Positions 17,000-25,974 of a stretch of DNA of 64,000 nt are shown here, piece by piece. The stretch is from contig NZ_JH376427.1 of NCBI RefSeq assembly GCF_000233455.1, positions 22,124 through 86,123 of the forward strand, written 5' to 3'. A model generated the notes under the pieces. It saw nothing but the letters and a program-made list of their open reading frames with translations, searched no databases and was not told the DNA's origin. The position numbers were made by a program, and so were the translations under genes. Each line of letters starts with the position of its first letter. The stretch's first letter is position 1. The stretch comes from [Clostridium] citroniae WAL-17108. GTDB taxonomy: Bacteria; Bacillota; Clostridia; Lachnospirales; Lachnospiraceae.

Positions 17000-17947
17000 C
17001 TAAAAAATACCTTCGTAGCTCTCCCTGAGTGTATCACAGGACCGGCCCAGCTTCTCAAGCTCCTCCTCTGTCAGCGACAGGGGCAGAACCCGCTGGATCC
17101 CGTTCTGGTTAATAATACACGGCACACCCACGTATACGTCCCTCTGGCCGTACTCTCCCCTGAGCATGGCCGATACGGTGAGCACACTGTGTTCATCGCC
17201 CAGAATGGCCTTCGTGATCCTTGTAAGGGCCATTCCGATGCCATAGTATGTTGCATTTTTGGCCTCAATGATCTTATAGGCGGCGGTGCGCACCTCCTCC
17301 TCGATCTCCTCAAACCTGGTGCGGCACAGTTCATCCCCGGATTCACTGCACAGTTCCAGGATGGGCTTGGTGGCCAAAAGCGCCTGGCTCCAGGGCACAA
17401 ACTCGCTGTCCCCATGTTCACCCATCACATAGGCGTGGACGTTCCTTGGGTCAGCCTTCAGGTAATCCCCCAAAAGGTAGCGCAGCCTGGCTGTATCCAG
17501 GGCCGTGCCGCTGCCCAGCACACGCCTGGGATTAAACCCTGACAATGTACAGGTGATCCTTGTCATGATATCCACCGGGTTGGTGGCTACCAGGAAGATC
17601 CCATTAAATCCCGAGGAAGTCACCGGATCGATAATGGAGCGGAACACCTGGGCGTTGCGCTTTAAAAGATCCAGCCTTGTCTCCCCCTGCTTCTGGGCAA
17701 CCCCTGCACAGATGACCACGATATCCGCGTCTGAACAGTCATTGTAATCACCTGCATATATGGTCATGCTGGCGTTGGCAAATGCCAGGCCGTGGTTTAG
17801 GTCCATGGCCTCTCCTTCCGCCCTCTTTCTGTTTACATCAATGAGCACCAGTTCGTCACACACCGACTGGTTCAGAAGGCTGTACGCATAACTCATACCA
17901 ACCATTCCGGTTCCCACGATCACAACTTTTCTCTTATCCACCTTCAT
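17000..17947 (-). CDS. ldh: L-lactate dehydrogenase
   Basis: 315 aa, cytoplasmic, NADH-dependent reduction of pyruvate to L-lactate. Rossmann motif VVIVGTGMVGMSYA (residues ~8-21), NAD-selecting acidic residue in LVLIDVNRKRAEGE, substrate arginine in the GETRLDLLKRN loop, NPVDIMTRIT, and the catalytic histidine in GEHGDSEFVPWS. The QGETR loop favours LDH over malate dehydrogenase. Monocistronic. Confidence 0.94.
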   Translation of the reverse strand: MKVDKRKVVIVGTGMVGMSYAYSLLNQSVCDELVLIDVNRKRAEGEAMDLNHGLAFANASMTIYAGDYNDCSDADIVVICAGVAQKQGETRLDLLKRNAQVFRSIIDPVTSSGFNGIFLVATNPVDIMTRITCTLSGFNPRRVLGSGTALDTARLRYLLGDYLKADPRNVHAYVMGEHGDSEFVPWSQALLATKPILELCSESGDELCRTRFEEIEEEVRTAAYKIIEAKNATYYGIGMALTRITKAILGDEHSVLTVSAMLRGEYGQRDVYVGVPCIINQNGIQRVLPLSLTEEELEKLGRSCDTLRESYEGIF

Positions 17948-18035
17948 TGAGTTGCTCCTTTCCAGGACATTGACTGCCCTCTGACATAAGTATAGTATAT
18001 CAGGAAAGACTCACGGTTATTCTATCCATATCCCT

Positions 18036-19097
18036 CTATCTTGCCAATTTCTTTTCCATCAGCTCACTGTTGCTGCTGTATGCAATGGTATTTTCACGTG
18101 AGATCCTGCCTTCGCGGTAAAGCCGGATCAGGCTGTTGTCCATGGATACCATGCCTTCCTCCTGGGATGTGGCGATCACTCCGTCAATCTGGTGGATCTT
18201 GGACTCACGGATCATGTTGCGGATGGCATTATTCAGGAACATGATTTCAAATGCAGGCTGCACGCCTCCGTCCACGGTGGGGATCAGCTGCTGGGAAATG
18301 ACCCCGTCCAGCACCATGGCCAGCTGGGTCCGGATCTGCTGCTGCTGATTGGGAGGAAATGCATCAATGACCCTGTCAATGGTATTAGCCGCCCCCACGG
18401 TGTGCAGGGTGGACAGGATGAGATGTCCTGTCTCAGCCGCCGTCATGGCAATGCTGATGGTTTCATAATCCCTCATTTCACCCAGGAGGATCACATCCGG
18501 GGCCTGCCGCAGGGATGCCCTCAGGCCGGTGACATAGCTGTCCGTATCAGTCACGATCTCCCTCTGGGTCACAACACTCAGCTTATGCCTGTGAAGGTAC
18601 TCAATGGGATCTTCCAGGGTGATGACATGGGCGTTCCTGGTACGGTTGATCTCATCTATGATGCAGGCCAGGGTGGTGCTTTTCCCGCTGCCCGCAGGAC
18701 CTGTGACAAGCACCATGCCCTTGGTCAGCTTTGCCACGTCAATGATGCTCTTGGGCAGATGCAGCTGCCCCGCGTCCGGCAGTTCAAAACGTACCACACG
18801 GATGATCCCGGCCAGTGAACCTCTCTGCCTGAATACGCTGGCACGGAACCTGGATACGCCGGGGATGGCAAAGGAAAAATCATCATCCCCGTGGGACTGT
18901 ACCTTTTCCATGTTCCTGTTCTTGGCCAGTCCATAGATCTGCCCGATCATCTCATTCATCTCATCCGGCATGATCCTGTCATCGCCCTGATAGATGATCC
19001 TGCCTCCTATCTTATAGGAAAAGGGCATGCCGGGAATCAGGAAAATATCGGCTGCATTCTTTTCCACTGCTGCTGTGAGTAATTCCATAACATTCAT
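18036..19097 (-). CDS. pilT: Type IV pilus retraction-type ATPase PilT
   Basis: 353 aa from ATG 19097 (GGAG site; a longer reading to 19157 has no better site). N-terminal PAS-like domain, Walker A GPAGSGKST, Asp box with TLEDPIEYLH, Walker B LGEMRDYETI, His box LSTLHTVGAANTIDR, and the PilT-specific AIRNMIRE motif near residue 280. PilT powers pilus disassembly at the inner membrane. It is the last gene of a cluster with PilC and four small pilin-like proteins; no PilB-type extension ATPase is visible. Confidence 0.93.
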   Translation of the reverse strand: MNVMELLTAAVEKNAADIFLIPGMPFSYKIGGRIIYQGDDRIMPDEMNEMIGQIYGLAKNRNMEKVQSHGDDDFSFAIPGVSRFRASVFRQRGSLAGIIRVVRFELPDAGQLHLPKSIIDVAKLTKGMVLVTGPAGSGKSTTLACIIDEINRTRNAHVITLEDPIEYLHRHKLSVVTQREIVTDTDSYVTGLRASLRQAPDVILLGEMRDYETISIAMTAAETGHLILSTLHTVGAANTIDRVIDAFPPNQQQQIRTQLAMVLDGVISQQLIPTVDGGVQPAFEIMFLNNAIRNMIRESKIHQIDGVIATSQEEGMVSMDNSLIRLYREGRISRENTIAYSSNSELMEKKLAR

Positions 19098-19198
19098 AAC
19101 TTCTTGCTCCTTTATATCACGATACGTGTCCCCAGCCTGCAGGCGCACAGGATCCAATGTTCAAAAAAACAGCTTCCCCCGCCTCTTAAGGATCCCCC

Positions 19199-19681
19199 TC
19201 ACCCCTGTGAGGACGAGGCTCCACCATCCCATACCGGCATGGAGTTGTCGATCTCGTACTCCTCACTGCTGTACACATACCAGGATTTTATCTCGTAACG
19301 TTTTTCCCCGCACATGAGCACCAGTTCAATGTGGAGGGACTGCCCCCTGTCCATGGGGATATCCGTGGTGATAAGGCCGGCTTCCCGGTCATAAAGCTCG
19401 CCTAACCGGTCCTTTATTTCCAGGCTGCACTGGGTGGAATCCCTCCCCTTCCCCATCTCTTCCATAAGGACCTGGTCCACCTCCTTCAGCCACTGCTGTC
19501 CCTTGTTATCCGCCTCATAATATCCGGTGACCGCTTCTGCATTGCGGCTGGCCAGCATTAGGTCCCCCTGGGCGCTGCTCAGGGAAAGCAGGCCAAAGGT
19601 GGCCATACACAGCACGATAAAAATAAGGATAAGGGAGGAGACACCGATATTAACTTTATTTCTGGAGTTCTGTCCTGCCAT
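19199..19681 (-). CDS. Small membrane-anchored protein of the pilus cluster
   Basis: 160 aa. The N-terminal hydrophobic helix (SSLILIFIVLCMATFGLLSLSSA, described as residues ~15-37) is followed by a soluble domain, the architecture of a minor pilin, but there is no canonical glutamate at position 5 after a glycine. AEAVTGYYEADNKGQQWLKE and the acidic C-terminus are not recognised. Position between a prepilin-like gene and pilT suggests a pilus-tip or assembly part. Confidence 0.72.
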   Translation of the reverse strand: MAGQNSRNKVNIGVSSLILIFIVLCMATFGLLSLSSAQGDLMLASRNAEAVTGYYEADNKGQQWLKEVDQVLMEEMGKGRDSTQCSLEIKDRLGELYDREAGLITTDIPMDRGQSLHIELVLMCGEKRYEIKSWYVYSSEEYEIDNSMPVWDGGASSSQG

Positions 19682-19722
19682 CTGTTTCCTCTTTCATGGA
19701 TTTTATATTCCCAAACCATCTT

Positions 19723-20247
19723 CTACGGAGCCTCATAGTCTTCCGTCTGAAGGCGGTAAAGGACCTTCCCCTTATCGCCTCCGTTATCATAGCGCATCAC
19801 CAGGATATCGGCCCGCCTCATGCTGTCCACCGTACCCTGGTAAATGATTCCCAGATATGGCGTATGGGATGACGGTTCAGTAACCTGCCACTCGCTGTCC
19901 CAATATATGGCATGCATCCCCTCGTATCCCGGGCCGGCCGTCAGTTCCTTAAGCCAGTCGGCCCGGGCCTGATCCTCGTTGTCGGCATTTACCAGATGCT
20001 CCCATATATTCCGGTCCGGCAGTGTCCCGCTCCACTGGGGTTCCTGTCCCGCCTTCAGCTCCTCTGCCAGGCTTTGGGCCATGAGGACCGCCTGATTGAT
20101 ATCCCTGGCATCCCTGCTGATGCGGTCTGATTTCACAAACACCATTACACAGATGCTGGCGCAGATAATAAAAAAACCCACCACCACCAGCATTTCCATC
20201 AAAAATGGCCCTGAACCGGACCCGCTCTTCCTATTCATCCGTCTCAA
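19723..20247 (-). CDS. Prepilin-like protein (minor pilin)
   Basis: 174 aa. After a short basic leader (MRRMNRKSGSGSG) comes PFLMEMLVVVGFFIICASI, a type IV prepilin N-terminus with Glu at +5 of the mature protein and a hydrophobic helix. The predicted cleavage is after Gly13 or nearby. The C-terminal domain (WSGTLPDRNIWEHL and following) is not recognised. The start overlaps the upstream gene by 17 nt. It is the only one of the four small proteins with the classical prepilin Glu5. Confidence 0.78.
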   Translation of the reverse strand: MRRMNRKSGSGSGPFLMEMLVVVGFFIICASICVMVFVKSDRISRDARDINQAVLMAQSLAEELKAGQEPQWSGTLPDRNIWEHLVNADNEDQARADWLKELTAGPGYEGMHAIYWDSEWQVTEPSSHTPYLGIIYQGTVDSMRRADILVMRYDNGGDKGKVLYRLQTEDYEAP

Positions 20248-20725
20248 GTCCTCCGCTCCTGAGAGAAAGGCTGATGGCGCCTCCCCCTTCTCCCAGCGTC
20301 TCTATGTGCAGCAGCGGTCCGCTTTTTTTAAGTTCCAGCCCGCCGCACTCCAGTATCTCCAGTCCGTCCTCCAGCCCCAGCCCGCTCTGAGTATCTGTAA
20401 ACAGCTCGCGGATAGTACCGTCCTTCCAGTAGATCCAGGTCACGTATTCAGATCCCCCGATCTCTTGCTTCATCTCAAGCACACCGGTCCCGTCCACGTC
20501 CACCACATCCACAAGGCCGGCCCGGTCGCCCTGGCGTACCTTATTGGCAATATAGCTGAGGGCTGTATTGCCCGTATAATTCAGATCACTGCGCACTGTA
20601 ATGTTCTCATATACCCTGCTTCCGATCAGCACCGTAAAAAGGGCACTCAGAACAAATACCAGAAACAGCAGCATTGTAAAAAGCACACTCATGGTATGGC
20701 CCTTTTTCTCTGTTTTCTGAATCAT
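20231..20725 (-). CDS. Pilus-cluster small membrane protein (DUF4860-like)
   Basis: 164 aa. Basic leader, then a strong hydrophobic helix (SVLFTMLLFLVFVLSALF), then a predicted beta-rich soluble domain (NTALSYIANKVRQGDRAG, YVTWIYWKDGTIRELFT). The layout resembles DUF4860 proteins of clostridial pilus loci; that name is from memory and unverified. It overlaps the next gene. Confidence 0.72.
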   Translation of the reverse strand: MIQKTEKKGHTMSVLFTMLLFLVFVLSALFTVLIGSRVYENITVRSDLNYTGNTALSYIANKVRQGDRAGLVDVVDVDGTGVLEMKQEIGGSEYVTWIYWKDGTIRELFTDTQSGLGLEDGLEILECGGLELKKSGPLLHIETLGEGGGAISLSLRSGGLETDE

Positions 20726-20736
20726 TCTGTTGCCCC

Positions 20737-21066
20737 CTATTCCTCTATGGGTATGATATTGATCTCCGGCATTACATTGGATGCAAAGCCATCGTAAAAT
20801 ACATTATATTTCTTACGGTTGATCTGAACCCCGTAATTTTCCTCCAAATATTCCACGCTGGGCGGATAACGCCCCTCAATGGCATAACACTGGACCGAAG
20901 CCCTTGTAACGGCTTTTTTTAAAGTCTCTTCCTCCCTGCCCCCTGTCCGGCCCGCAAAATTCATTGTGACAATGGCAAATACCGCCACTGCCACTGCCAT
21001 GGCTGTCAGGGATAACAGGTAGCCATATACGGTATTCTTTTCTTTCTTTGTGTCCCGAACCTTCAT
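20737..21066 (-). CDS. Pilin-like small protein of the pilus cluster
   Basis: 109 aa. N-terminal helix (YGYLLSLTAMAVAVAVFAIV) and a short soluble tail including AIEGRYPPSVEYLEENYGV, a pattern commonly found in small pseudopilins. No Glu5 is present. It lies 11 nt after the PilC gene. Confidence 0.7.
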   Translation of the reverse strand: MKVRDTKKEKNTVYGYLLSLTAMAVAVAVFAIVTMNFAGRTGGREEETLKKAVTRASVQCYAIEGRYPPSVEYLEENYGVQINRKKYNVFYDGFASNVMPEINIIPIEE

Positions 21067-21077
21067 GACCCGGCCTC

Positions 21078-22136
21078 CTAACCGATCGCTGACAGCACTC
21101 CCACCAGCGGAAGCATGGCAGACAGAAGCACCAGCCCCACAGACACTGCCAGGACCGCTACGATCGTAGGTTCAAACCTGGCGATCATATTGTCTATGGC
21201 GGCATCCGCCATCTCCTCGTAATCACCGGAGATTTCCTCCATGACCTGATCCAGATGGCCGCTTCTGCTTCCCACTTTGATCATCTGTATATAAAAGCCT
21301 GAGAACAGGCCAGTGTCCTTCATAGACTGGTAATAACTCTCGCCCATCTGAAGCTGTTCCGAACATTTGCCAATGCGCTCAGCCACTGTCTGGTTGGCAA
21401 CCAGTTCCCTTGCCAGTTCCATTCCCTTTTCCAGCTCCATTCCACTCTTTAAGGTCAGGGCCAGCACAGCGGTAAAACGGCGGTTGGCCACGGCCAGGGC
21501 AATCTTGCTGCGTCCCTTTACATAGCTGATGAACCGCTCCACAAAGCCAAACTTCTTGCCAAACCTGGAAGCCAGCCAGATACCGCCTATGAACACTGCC
21601 AAAAGGGCGGATACCACCAGGGCGCCTCCGCTGAATACGCCTCCCAGGCGGATCGCCGAGACAGCCACCGGGGACATCTGAGCCCCCAGCTGCTCATACA
21701 CCTTGTTAAATACCGGCATGACCCGTGAAAACAGAACAAACAAAACCACCAAAAGCATGACAACCATCATAATGGGATAGGTCACTGCATTCTTGATGGC
21801 CTGTATCAGGCGGTATTCCTTATCATAATATTGGGAAAGGGACTGCATCATCTGGTCCATGGTGCCTGTCTGCTGGCCCAGCTTAGCCATCTTCACCACA
21901 TAGTCGGGAAATACCCTTGCGTCTTCCAGCACCTTAAAAAAAGGATCTCCCAGTTCCACGCCCTCCGCCATGTAGAGCAGCATATCCTTTTCCTTTTTGT
22001 CCGCCGCGTCCTCGGCCATAATGGAAAGACCCTCATCCAGCGGCACCGCGGCTTCCAGCAGCAGTGATATCTGCAGGCAGAACGCGGACAGCTCCCGGTA
22101 GGAATAGCGGTAATACGCCTCTCCTTGCTTTGCCAT
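21078..22136 (-). CDS. pilC: Type IV pilus/type II secretion platform protein PilC (T2SSF family)
   Basis: 352 aa with two T2SSF repeats (residues ~15-130 and ~215-340) and three membrane helices, the family layout. Signatures include FCLQISLLLEAAVPLDEGL, KLGQQTGTMDQMM, and the second-copy match MIKVGSRSGHLDQVM. It forms the inner-membrane platform on which the pilus ATPase acts. First gene of the pilin-like train; a transglutaminase-like gene precedes it by 14 nt. Confidence 0.9.
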   Translation of the reverse strand: MAKQGEAYYRYSYRELSAFCLQISLLLEAAVPLDEGLSIMAEDAADKKEKDMLLYMAEGVELGDPFFKVLEDARVFPDYVVKMAKLGQQTGTMDQMMQSLSQYYDKEYRLIQAIKNAVTYPIMMVVMLLVVLFVLFSRVMPVFNKVYEQLGAQMSPVAVSAIRLGGVFSGGALVVSALLAVFIGGIWLASRFGKKFGFVERFISYVKGRSKIALAVANRRFTAVLALTLKSGMELEKGMELARELVANQTVAERIGKCSEQLQMGESYYQSMKDTGLFSGFYIQMIKVGSRSGHLDQVMEEISGDYEEMADAAIDNMIARFEPTIVAVLAVSVGLVLLSAMLPLVGVLSAIG

Positions 22137-22150
22137 CTCCTTGCCTCCTG

Positions 22151-23122
22151 TTAATAGCTGTATTTTGCCTTATAATTGGCGCCATTGCCAATGTACTGCA
22201 TGATCTCCTGGCTTTGGCCGCTGGAGGATGCAAATGTGGGATCCATCAGTTTCCAGCTGTTCCCATCAAAATAAATAATGTTATCCACCCAGCCCTGTCC
22301 TTCCAGGTACACGTTGATCCATGCGTGATACAGGTTCCCTGTATAACCAACCACCAGCTTGGTGGGAATGTCCTGGGAACGGAGCATGGCCGTCATCAGT
22401 GCCGCATAATCAAAGCAAATCCCCTTTTTCTGGGCCAGCACCACATCCACATTGGGAAGATAGCCCGACTGAACGGAGGTGGCCTTGGCCGTATCGTAGG
22501 ATACGTTGTCAATCACGTAATTGTAAATAGCTGTCACTACCCCGATCTGATCCGATGCACCTGCCGCAACCGCCGCACCTGTCTGGACCGCTGCGCTGGC
22601 AGCATTAAAATTCACATACTGGTTGGGGTACAGGAACGGACCAAACTGGTTGGTGACCCCCGCGTCAATGCTCTGGCTGAAGGCCTGGGAATACTGGTTG
22701 CCCTGAATATTCTCAAACACCTTTACCTGATAGGATCCGCTGCCCTCCGACAGTGGGAACACCTCATAAACGCCGCTGTTGTTCAGATCATATGTATAAG
22801 TCTCGGAGCCGCTTTTGGTTATCTGTATCTTGATCTTCCCAACGCTGCCCGTGTACTTGACCATGATATAACCCTCTGAGACATTGGAGGCGTCCAGAGT
22901 AGCCTTTTCGTTCTTATAAGTAGTTGTGCCGGACGCAATGGGCGTGCGCACATAGCTTCCGGCCGGTTTGCTGTAAAGGGGCACCTGGGCATCGTCTATC
23001 TCCACCGCCGCCTTGCCGGACTGGGCCAGGGCCGCCGGTGATGAGATCCCACCCGCGGCCACACAGGCCGCTGCCAGGAATGCCGTTAATTTAACAGATG
23101 TTTGACCGATTATTTTCAACAT
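22151..23122 (-). CDS. Secreted transglutaminase-like protein
   Basis: 323 aa from ATG 23122 (AGAGGTGATC site). A signal peptide covers residues 1-33 (KLTAFLAAACVAAGG). A beta-rich middle region is followed by a transglutaminase-like domain with the catalytic Cys in KKGICFDYAALM, His in LYHAWINVYL and Asp in KLMDPTF. Such domains act as peptidases or cross-linkers. Its place directly before pilC and on the same strand suggests a role in pilus or cell-wall processing, but it may simply be adjacent. Confidence 0.85.
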   Translation of the reverse strand: MLKIIGQTSVKLTAFLAAACVAAGGISSPAALAQSGKAAVEIDDAQVPLYSKPAGSYVRTPIASGTTTYKNEKATLDASNVSEGYIMVKYTGSVGKIKIQITKSGSETYTYDLNNSGVYEVFPLSEGSGSYQVKVFENIQGNQYSQAFSQSIDAGVTNQFGPFLYPNQYVNFNAASAAVQTGAAVAAGASDQIGVVTAIYNYVIDNVSYDTAKATSVQSGYLPNVDVVLAQKKGICFDYAALMTAMLRSQDIPTKLVVGYTGNLYHAWINVYLEGQGWVDNIIYFDGNSWKLMDPTFASSSGQSQEIMQYIGNGANYKAKYSY

Positions 23123-23181
23123 AAGATCACCTCTTACTAAATCAATGGGATTCATGCGTATATCTGCGGACCGCCCCGGTG

Positions 23182-23925
23182 TTAAGCCATGGTGCGCTGC
23201 CTTACGATCTCGTAGGCCAGCACGCCTGCTGCCACAGAGGCGTTCAGCGAATCAATATCACCCTTCATGGGTATAGATGCTGTCATATCGCAGTGTTCAC
23301 TCACCAGCTTGCCCACACCCTCCCCTTCATTGCCAATCACAAGTCCAATGGGTCCTTTCAGGTTCACTTTATACATCACTTCACCGCCCATGTCGGCACA
23401 CACAAACCACATGCCCTTTTTCTTCAGATCTTCCATGGTGGCCGTAAGGTTGGTAACTTTTGCAACCGGGGTATAGTTAAGGGCCCCTGCGGAAGTCCTG
23501 GCAACCGTGGCTGTCAGTCCCACGGCCCTGCGCTTTGGGATAATGACTCCATGGGCGCCGGCCAGATTGGCTGTCCTGATGATGGCTCCCAGATTATGGG
23601 GATCCTCGATCCCGTCCAAAAGGATCAAAAAGGGCGGTTCCCCCTTTTCCTCAGCGGCCTTCAGCATATCCTCCACCTCTGCGTATTCATAAGCGGCGGC
23701 AGATGCAATAACGCCCTGGTGCTTTCCTGTCTCAGACATCTGGTCCAGACGTTCCTTGGTCACATAATTGACGATCGTGTCATGTTTCTTTGCTTCCCGG
23801 ACAATGGTGCGCACCGGCCCGTCCTGACAGCCGTCCAGTACAAACAGCTTGTCAATGGTCTTGCCGGAGCGAAAGGCTTCCAGCACTGCATTGCGCCCTT
23901 CTATGGTCAGTTCTTCATATCTCAT
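23182..23925 (-). CDS. rlmB: 23S rRNA 2'-O-methyltransferase RlmB family (TrmH/SpoU)
   Basis: 247 aa. N-terminal ribosomal-protein-L30e-like substrate domain (EGRNAVLEAFRSGKTIDKLFV), then the knotted SPOUT domain with motif 1 DPHNLGAIIRTANLAG, motif 2 LVIGNEGEGV and motif 3 SLNASVAAGVLAYE. The conserved Arg and Asn are present. Overlaps mrnC by 4 nt (ATGA). Confidence 0.92.
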   Translation of the reverse strand: MRYEELTIEGRNAVLEAFRSGKTIDKLFVLDGCQDGPVRTIVREAKKHDTIVNYVTKERLDQMSETGKHQGVIASAAAYEYAEVEDMLKAAEEKGEPPFLILLDGIEDPHNLGAIIRTANLAGAHGVIIPKRRAVGLTATVARTSAGALNYTPVAKVTNLTATMEDLKKKGMWFVCADMGGEVMYKVNLKGPIGLVIGNEGEGVGKLVSEHCDMTASIPMKGDIDSLNASVAAGVLAYEIVRQRTMA

Positions 23926-24464
23926 CTCATGTCTCCTGTTTCTTCGGTTTCTCCTGTGGATTTTCCGTCCCTGTCCTCACAGTCAGTCCTTCCAGCCGGA
24001 TCAGCCCCGCTTTCCACAGGCAGTTCCCCCAGCCGGATCAGGCCCTGGCTTACAATGTATACCAGACGTTCAAACTCTTCCTTAATGAACAGCCAGCCCA
24101 CCAGGGCCTCCATTCCGGTAGCGGTCCGGTAATCGATGACCGAAGCATTCTTTGCCGTTGTGGCGGACTTTGCATTGCGTCCACGCTTGTACACCCCATG
24201 TTCTTCCTCTGTCAGCAGTTCTTCCACCGCCCTTATGAGGGCGGCCTGGGTGGGTGCCTTTACCAGCTGGGCACTGCGCTTGTGCATCTTGTTCACCTGC
24301 ATGCTGCCCTGGTTGATGACCCTGGCGCGGATGATCAGTTCATACACCGCATCCCCAATATAGGCCAGAACCAGTGGCGAGTAGGAATTCGCGTCCACTG
24401 GTTCAAGCTTCATACACTGTTTATAATATGTGAGAAAATCTGTTGTGGTTACACTCTCTTCCAC
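23922..24464 (-). CDS. mrnC: Mini-ribonuclease III
   Basis: 180 aa. RNase III catalytic core without a dsRNA-binding domain: PLVLAYIGDAVYELIIRARV (Asp at the metal site) and a C-terminal half with DYRTATGMEALVGWLFI. It matures 23S rRNA ends in Firmicutes. A non-conserved acidic tail (ESGADPAGRTDCEDRDG) follows residue ~155. Overlaps cysS by 16 nt; the cysS-mrnC-rlmB order is classical for Firmicutes. Confidence 0.93.
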   Translation of the reverse strand: MEESVTTTDFLTYYKQCMKLEPVDANSYSPLVLAYIGDAVYELIIRARVINQGSMQVNKMHKRSAQLVKAPTQAALIRAVEELLTEEEHGVYKRGRNAKSATTAKNASVIDYRTATGMEALVGWLFIKEEFERLVYIVSQGLIRLGELPVESGADPAGRTDCEDRDGKSTGETEETGDMR

Positions 24465-25858
24465 TTTACACCCTCTCTGGTGTCCTCCAGGACAATACCC
24501 ATATCCAGAAGTTTTCCGCGGATCTCATCTGCCAGCGCAAAATTCTTATCTTTTCTTGCCTGCTGTCTGGCCGCGATCATATCCTCGATATCGCTGTCCA
24601 GCACTTCTTCCTTTTTCTCTGTGATAATGCCCAGGACATCGCACAGATCCTCAATGGTCTTTTTCAGATAGGACACGTATGCTTTGGTGCTGGAAGCATC
24701 CGCCGTGGAGTTGGCCAGCTTCACCAGCTCAAACACTGCGGAAATGGCATCAGCTGTATTAAAATCGTCATCCATGGCTTCCTCAAACTTGCCAAGCAGC
24801 CTGCCTGCTTCTTCCATATTATTCTTCTCTGCATCGGTAACGTCCACACCCTCAGCCTTTGCATCCAGATCCTTTAACTTATCCACACAGTTTAAGATAC
24901 GCTCCAGGCCGTTCTTGGACGCCTCCATCAGATCCGCGCTGAAGTTCAGCGGGCTGCGGTAATGGGCGCTGAGCATAAAGAAGCGCAGTACCTGCAGATC
25001 ATACTTTTCACTGATCTCACGCACTGTAAAGAAGTTTCCAAGGGACTTGGACATCTTCCTGTTATCGATGTTAAGGAATGCATTGTGCATCCAGTAGGTT
25101 GCAAACGGTTTTTCATTGGCGCATTCACTCTGTGCGATCTCATTCTCATGGTGAGGGAAGATCAGATCCTCGCCGCCCGCATGGATATCGATCTGGTCAC
25201 CCAGATACCGTTTGGACATCACAGAGCACTCAATATGCCAGCCCGGCCGGCCCTTGCACCATGGGGACTCCCAGTATGGCTCCCCTTCCTTTTTCGGCTT
25301 CCACAGCACGAAGTCGCTGGGATCTTCCTTACCTTCCTCACCGGTCACCTTGATCTCGCGGAAACCGGACTGAAGCTCATCCAGGTTCTTATGGGACAGC
25401 TTGCCGTACTCCTTAAAGGAACCTGTCCTGAAATAAACGGTTCCGTCCGCAGCCGTATAAGCATGGCCCTTGTCGATCAGGGTCTGGATCATCTCCAGCA
25501 TACCGCAGATTTCCTGGGTTGCCTGGGGATGAACGGTGGCCGGCTTAACATTCATGCCTGCCATGTCCTTTTTGCATTCTTCAATATAGCGCTGGGAAAC
25601 CGTATCCGCATCCACACCTTCCTCGATCGCCTTCTTGATGATCTTGTCGTCCACATCCGTAAAGTTGGAGACATAGCGCACATTATATCCCTTGTACTCA
25701 AAGTATCTGCGCACTGTGTCAAACACGATCATGGGCCTTGCATTCCCGATATGGATCAGATTATAGACAGTGGGGCCGCAGACATACATCTTGACCTCAC
25801 CTGGCGTCAGGGGTACAAACTCTTCTTTTCTTCTGCTTAATGTGTTAAATATTTTCAT
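24449..25858 (-). CDS. cysS: Cysteinyl-tRNA synthetase
   Basis: 469 aa from ATG 25858 (GAGGAG site); the ORF stays open to 25936 but the added residues are not family-like. HIGH motif YNLIHIGNARP, KMSKS motif RKMSKSLGNFF, zinc-site motifs MYVCGPTVYN, WHIECSVM and HHENEIAQSE. Charges tRNA-Cys. First gene of cysS-mrnC-rlmB. Confidence 0.96.
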   Translation of the reverse strand: MKIFNTLSRRKEEFVPLTPGEVKMYVCGPTVYNLIHIGNARPMIVFDTVRRYFEYKGYNVRYVSNFTDVDDKIIKKAIEEGVDADTVSQRYIEECKKDMAGMNVKPATVHPQATQEICGMLEMIQTLIDKGHAYTAADGTVYFRTGSFKEYGKLSHKNLDELQSGFREIKVTGEEGKEDPSDFVLWKPKKEGEPYWESPWCKGRPGWHIECSVMSKRYLGDQIDIHAGGEDLIFPHHENEIAQSECANEKPFATYWMHNAFLNIDNRKMSKSLGNFFTVREISEKYDLQVLRFFMLSAHYRSPLNFSADLMEASKNGLERILNCVDKLKDLDAKAEGVDVTDAEKNNMEEAGRLLGKFEEAMDDDFNTADAISAVFELVKLANSTADASSTKAYVSYLKKTIEDLCDVLGIITEKKEEVLDSDIEDMIAARQQARKDKNFALADEIRGKLLDMGIVLEDTREGVKWKRV

Positions 25859-25974
25859 ATTCTCATTCTCCTCATGGATTATTTCTTTCTCTGCTTTGCA
25901 TACCCTAAGCGGACAAGGGTTATGTTTTACCTTCATATCCTAATAAGCTGCTTATCATTATAAATCTTTTGATC

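Noticed and set aside
25859..25974. T-box or other riboswitch before cysS
   Set aside because: Only 116 bp, with no T-box sequence, specifier stem or terminator/antiterminator pair seen.
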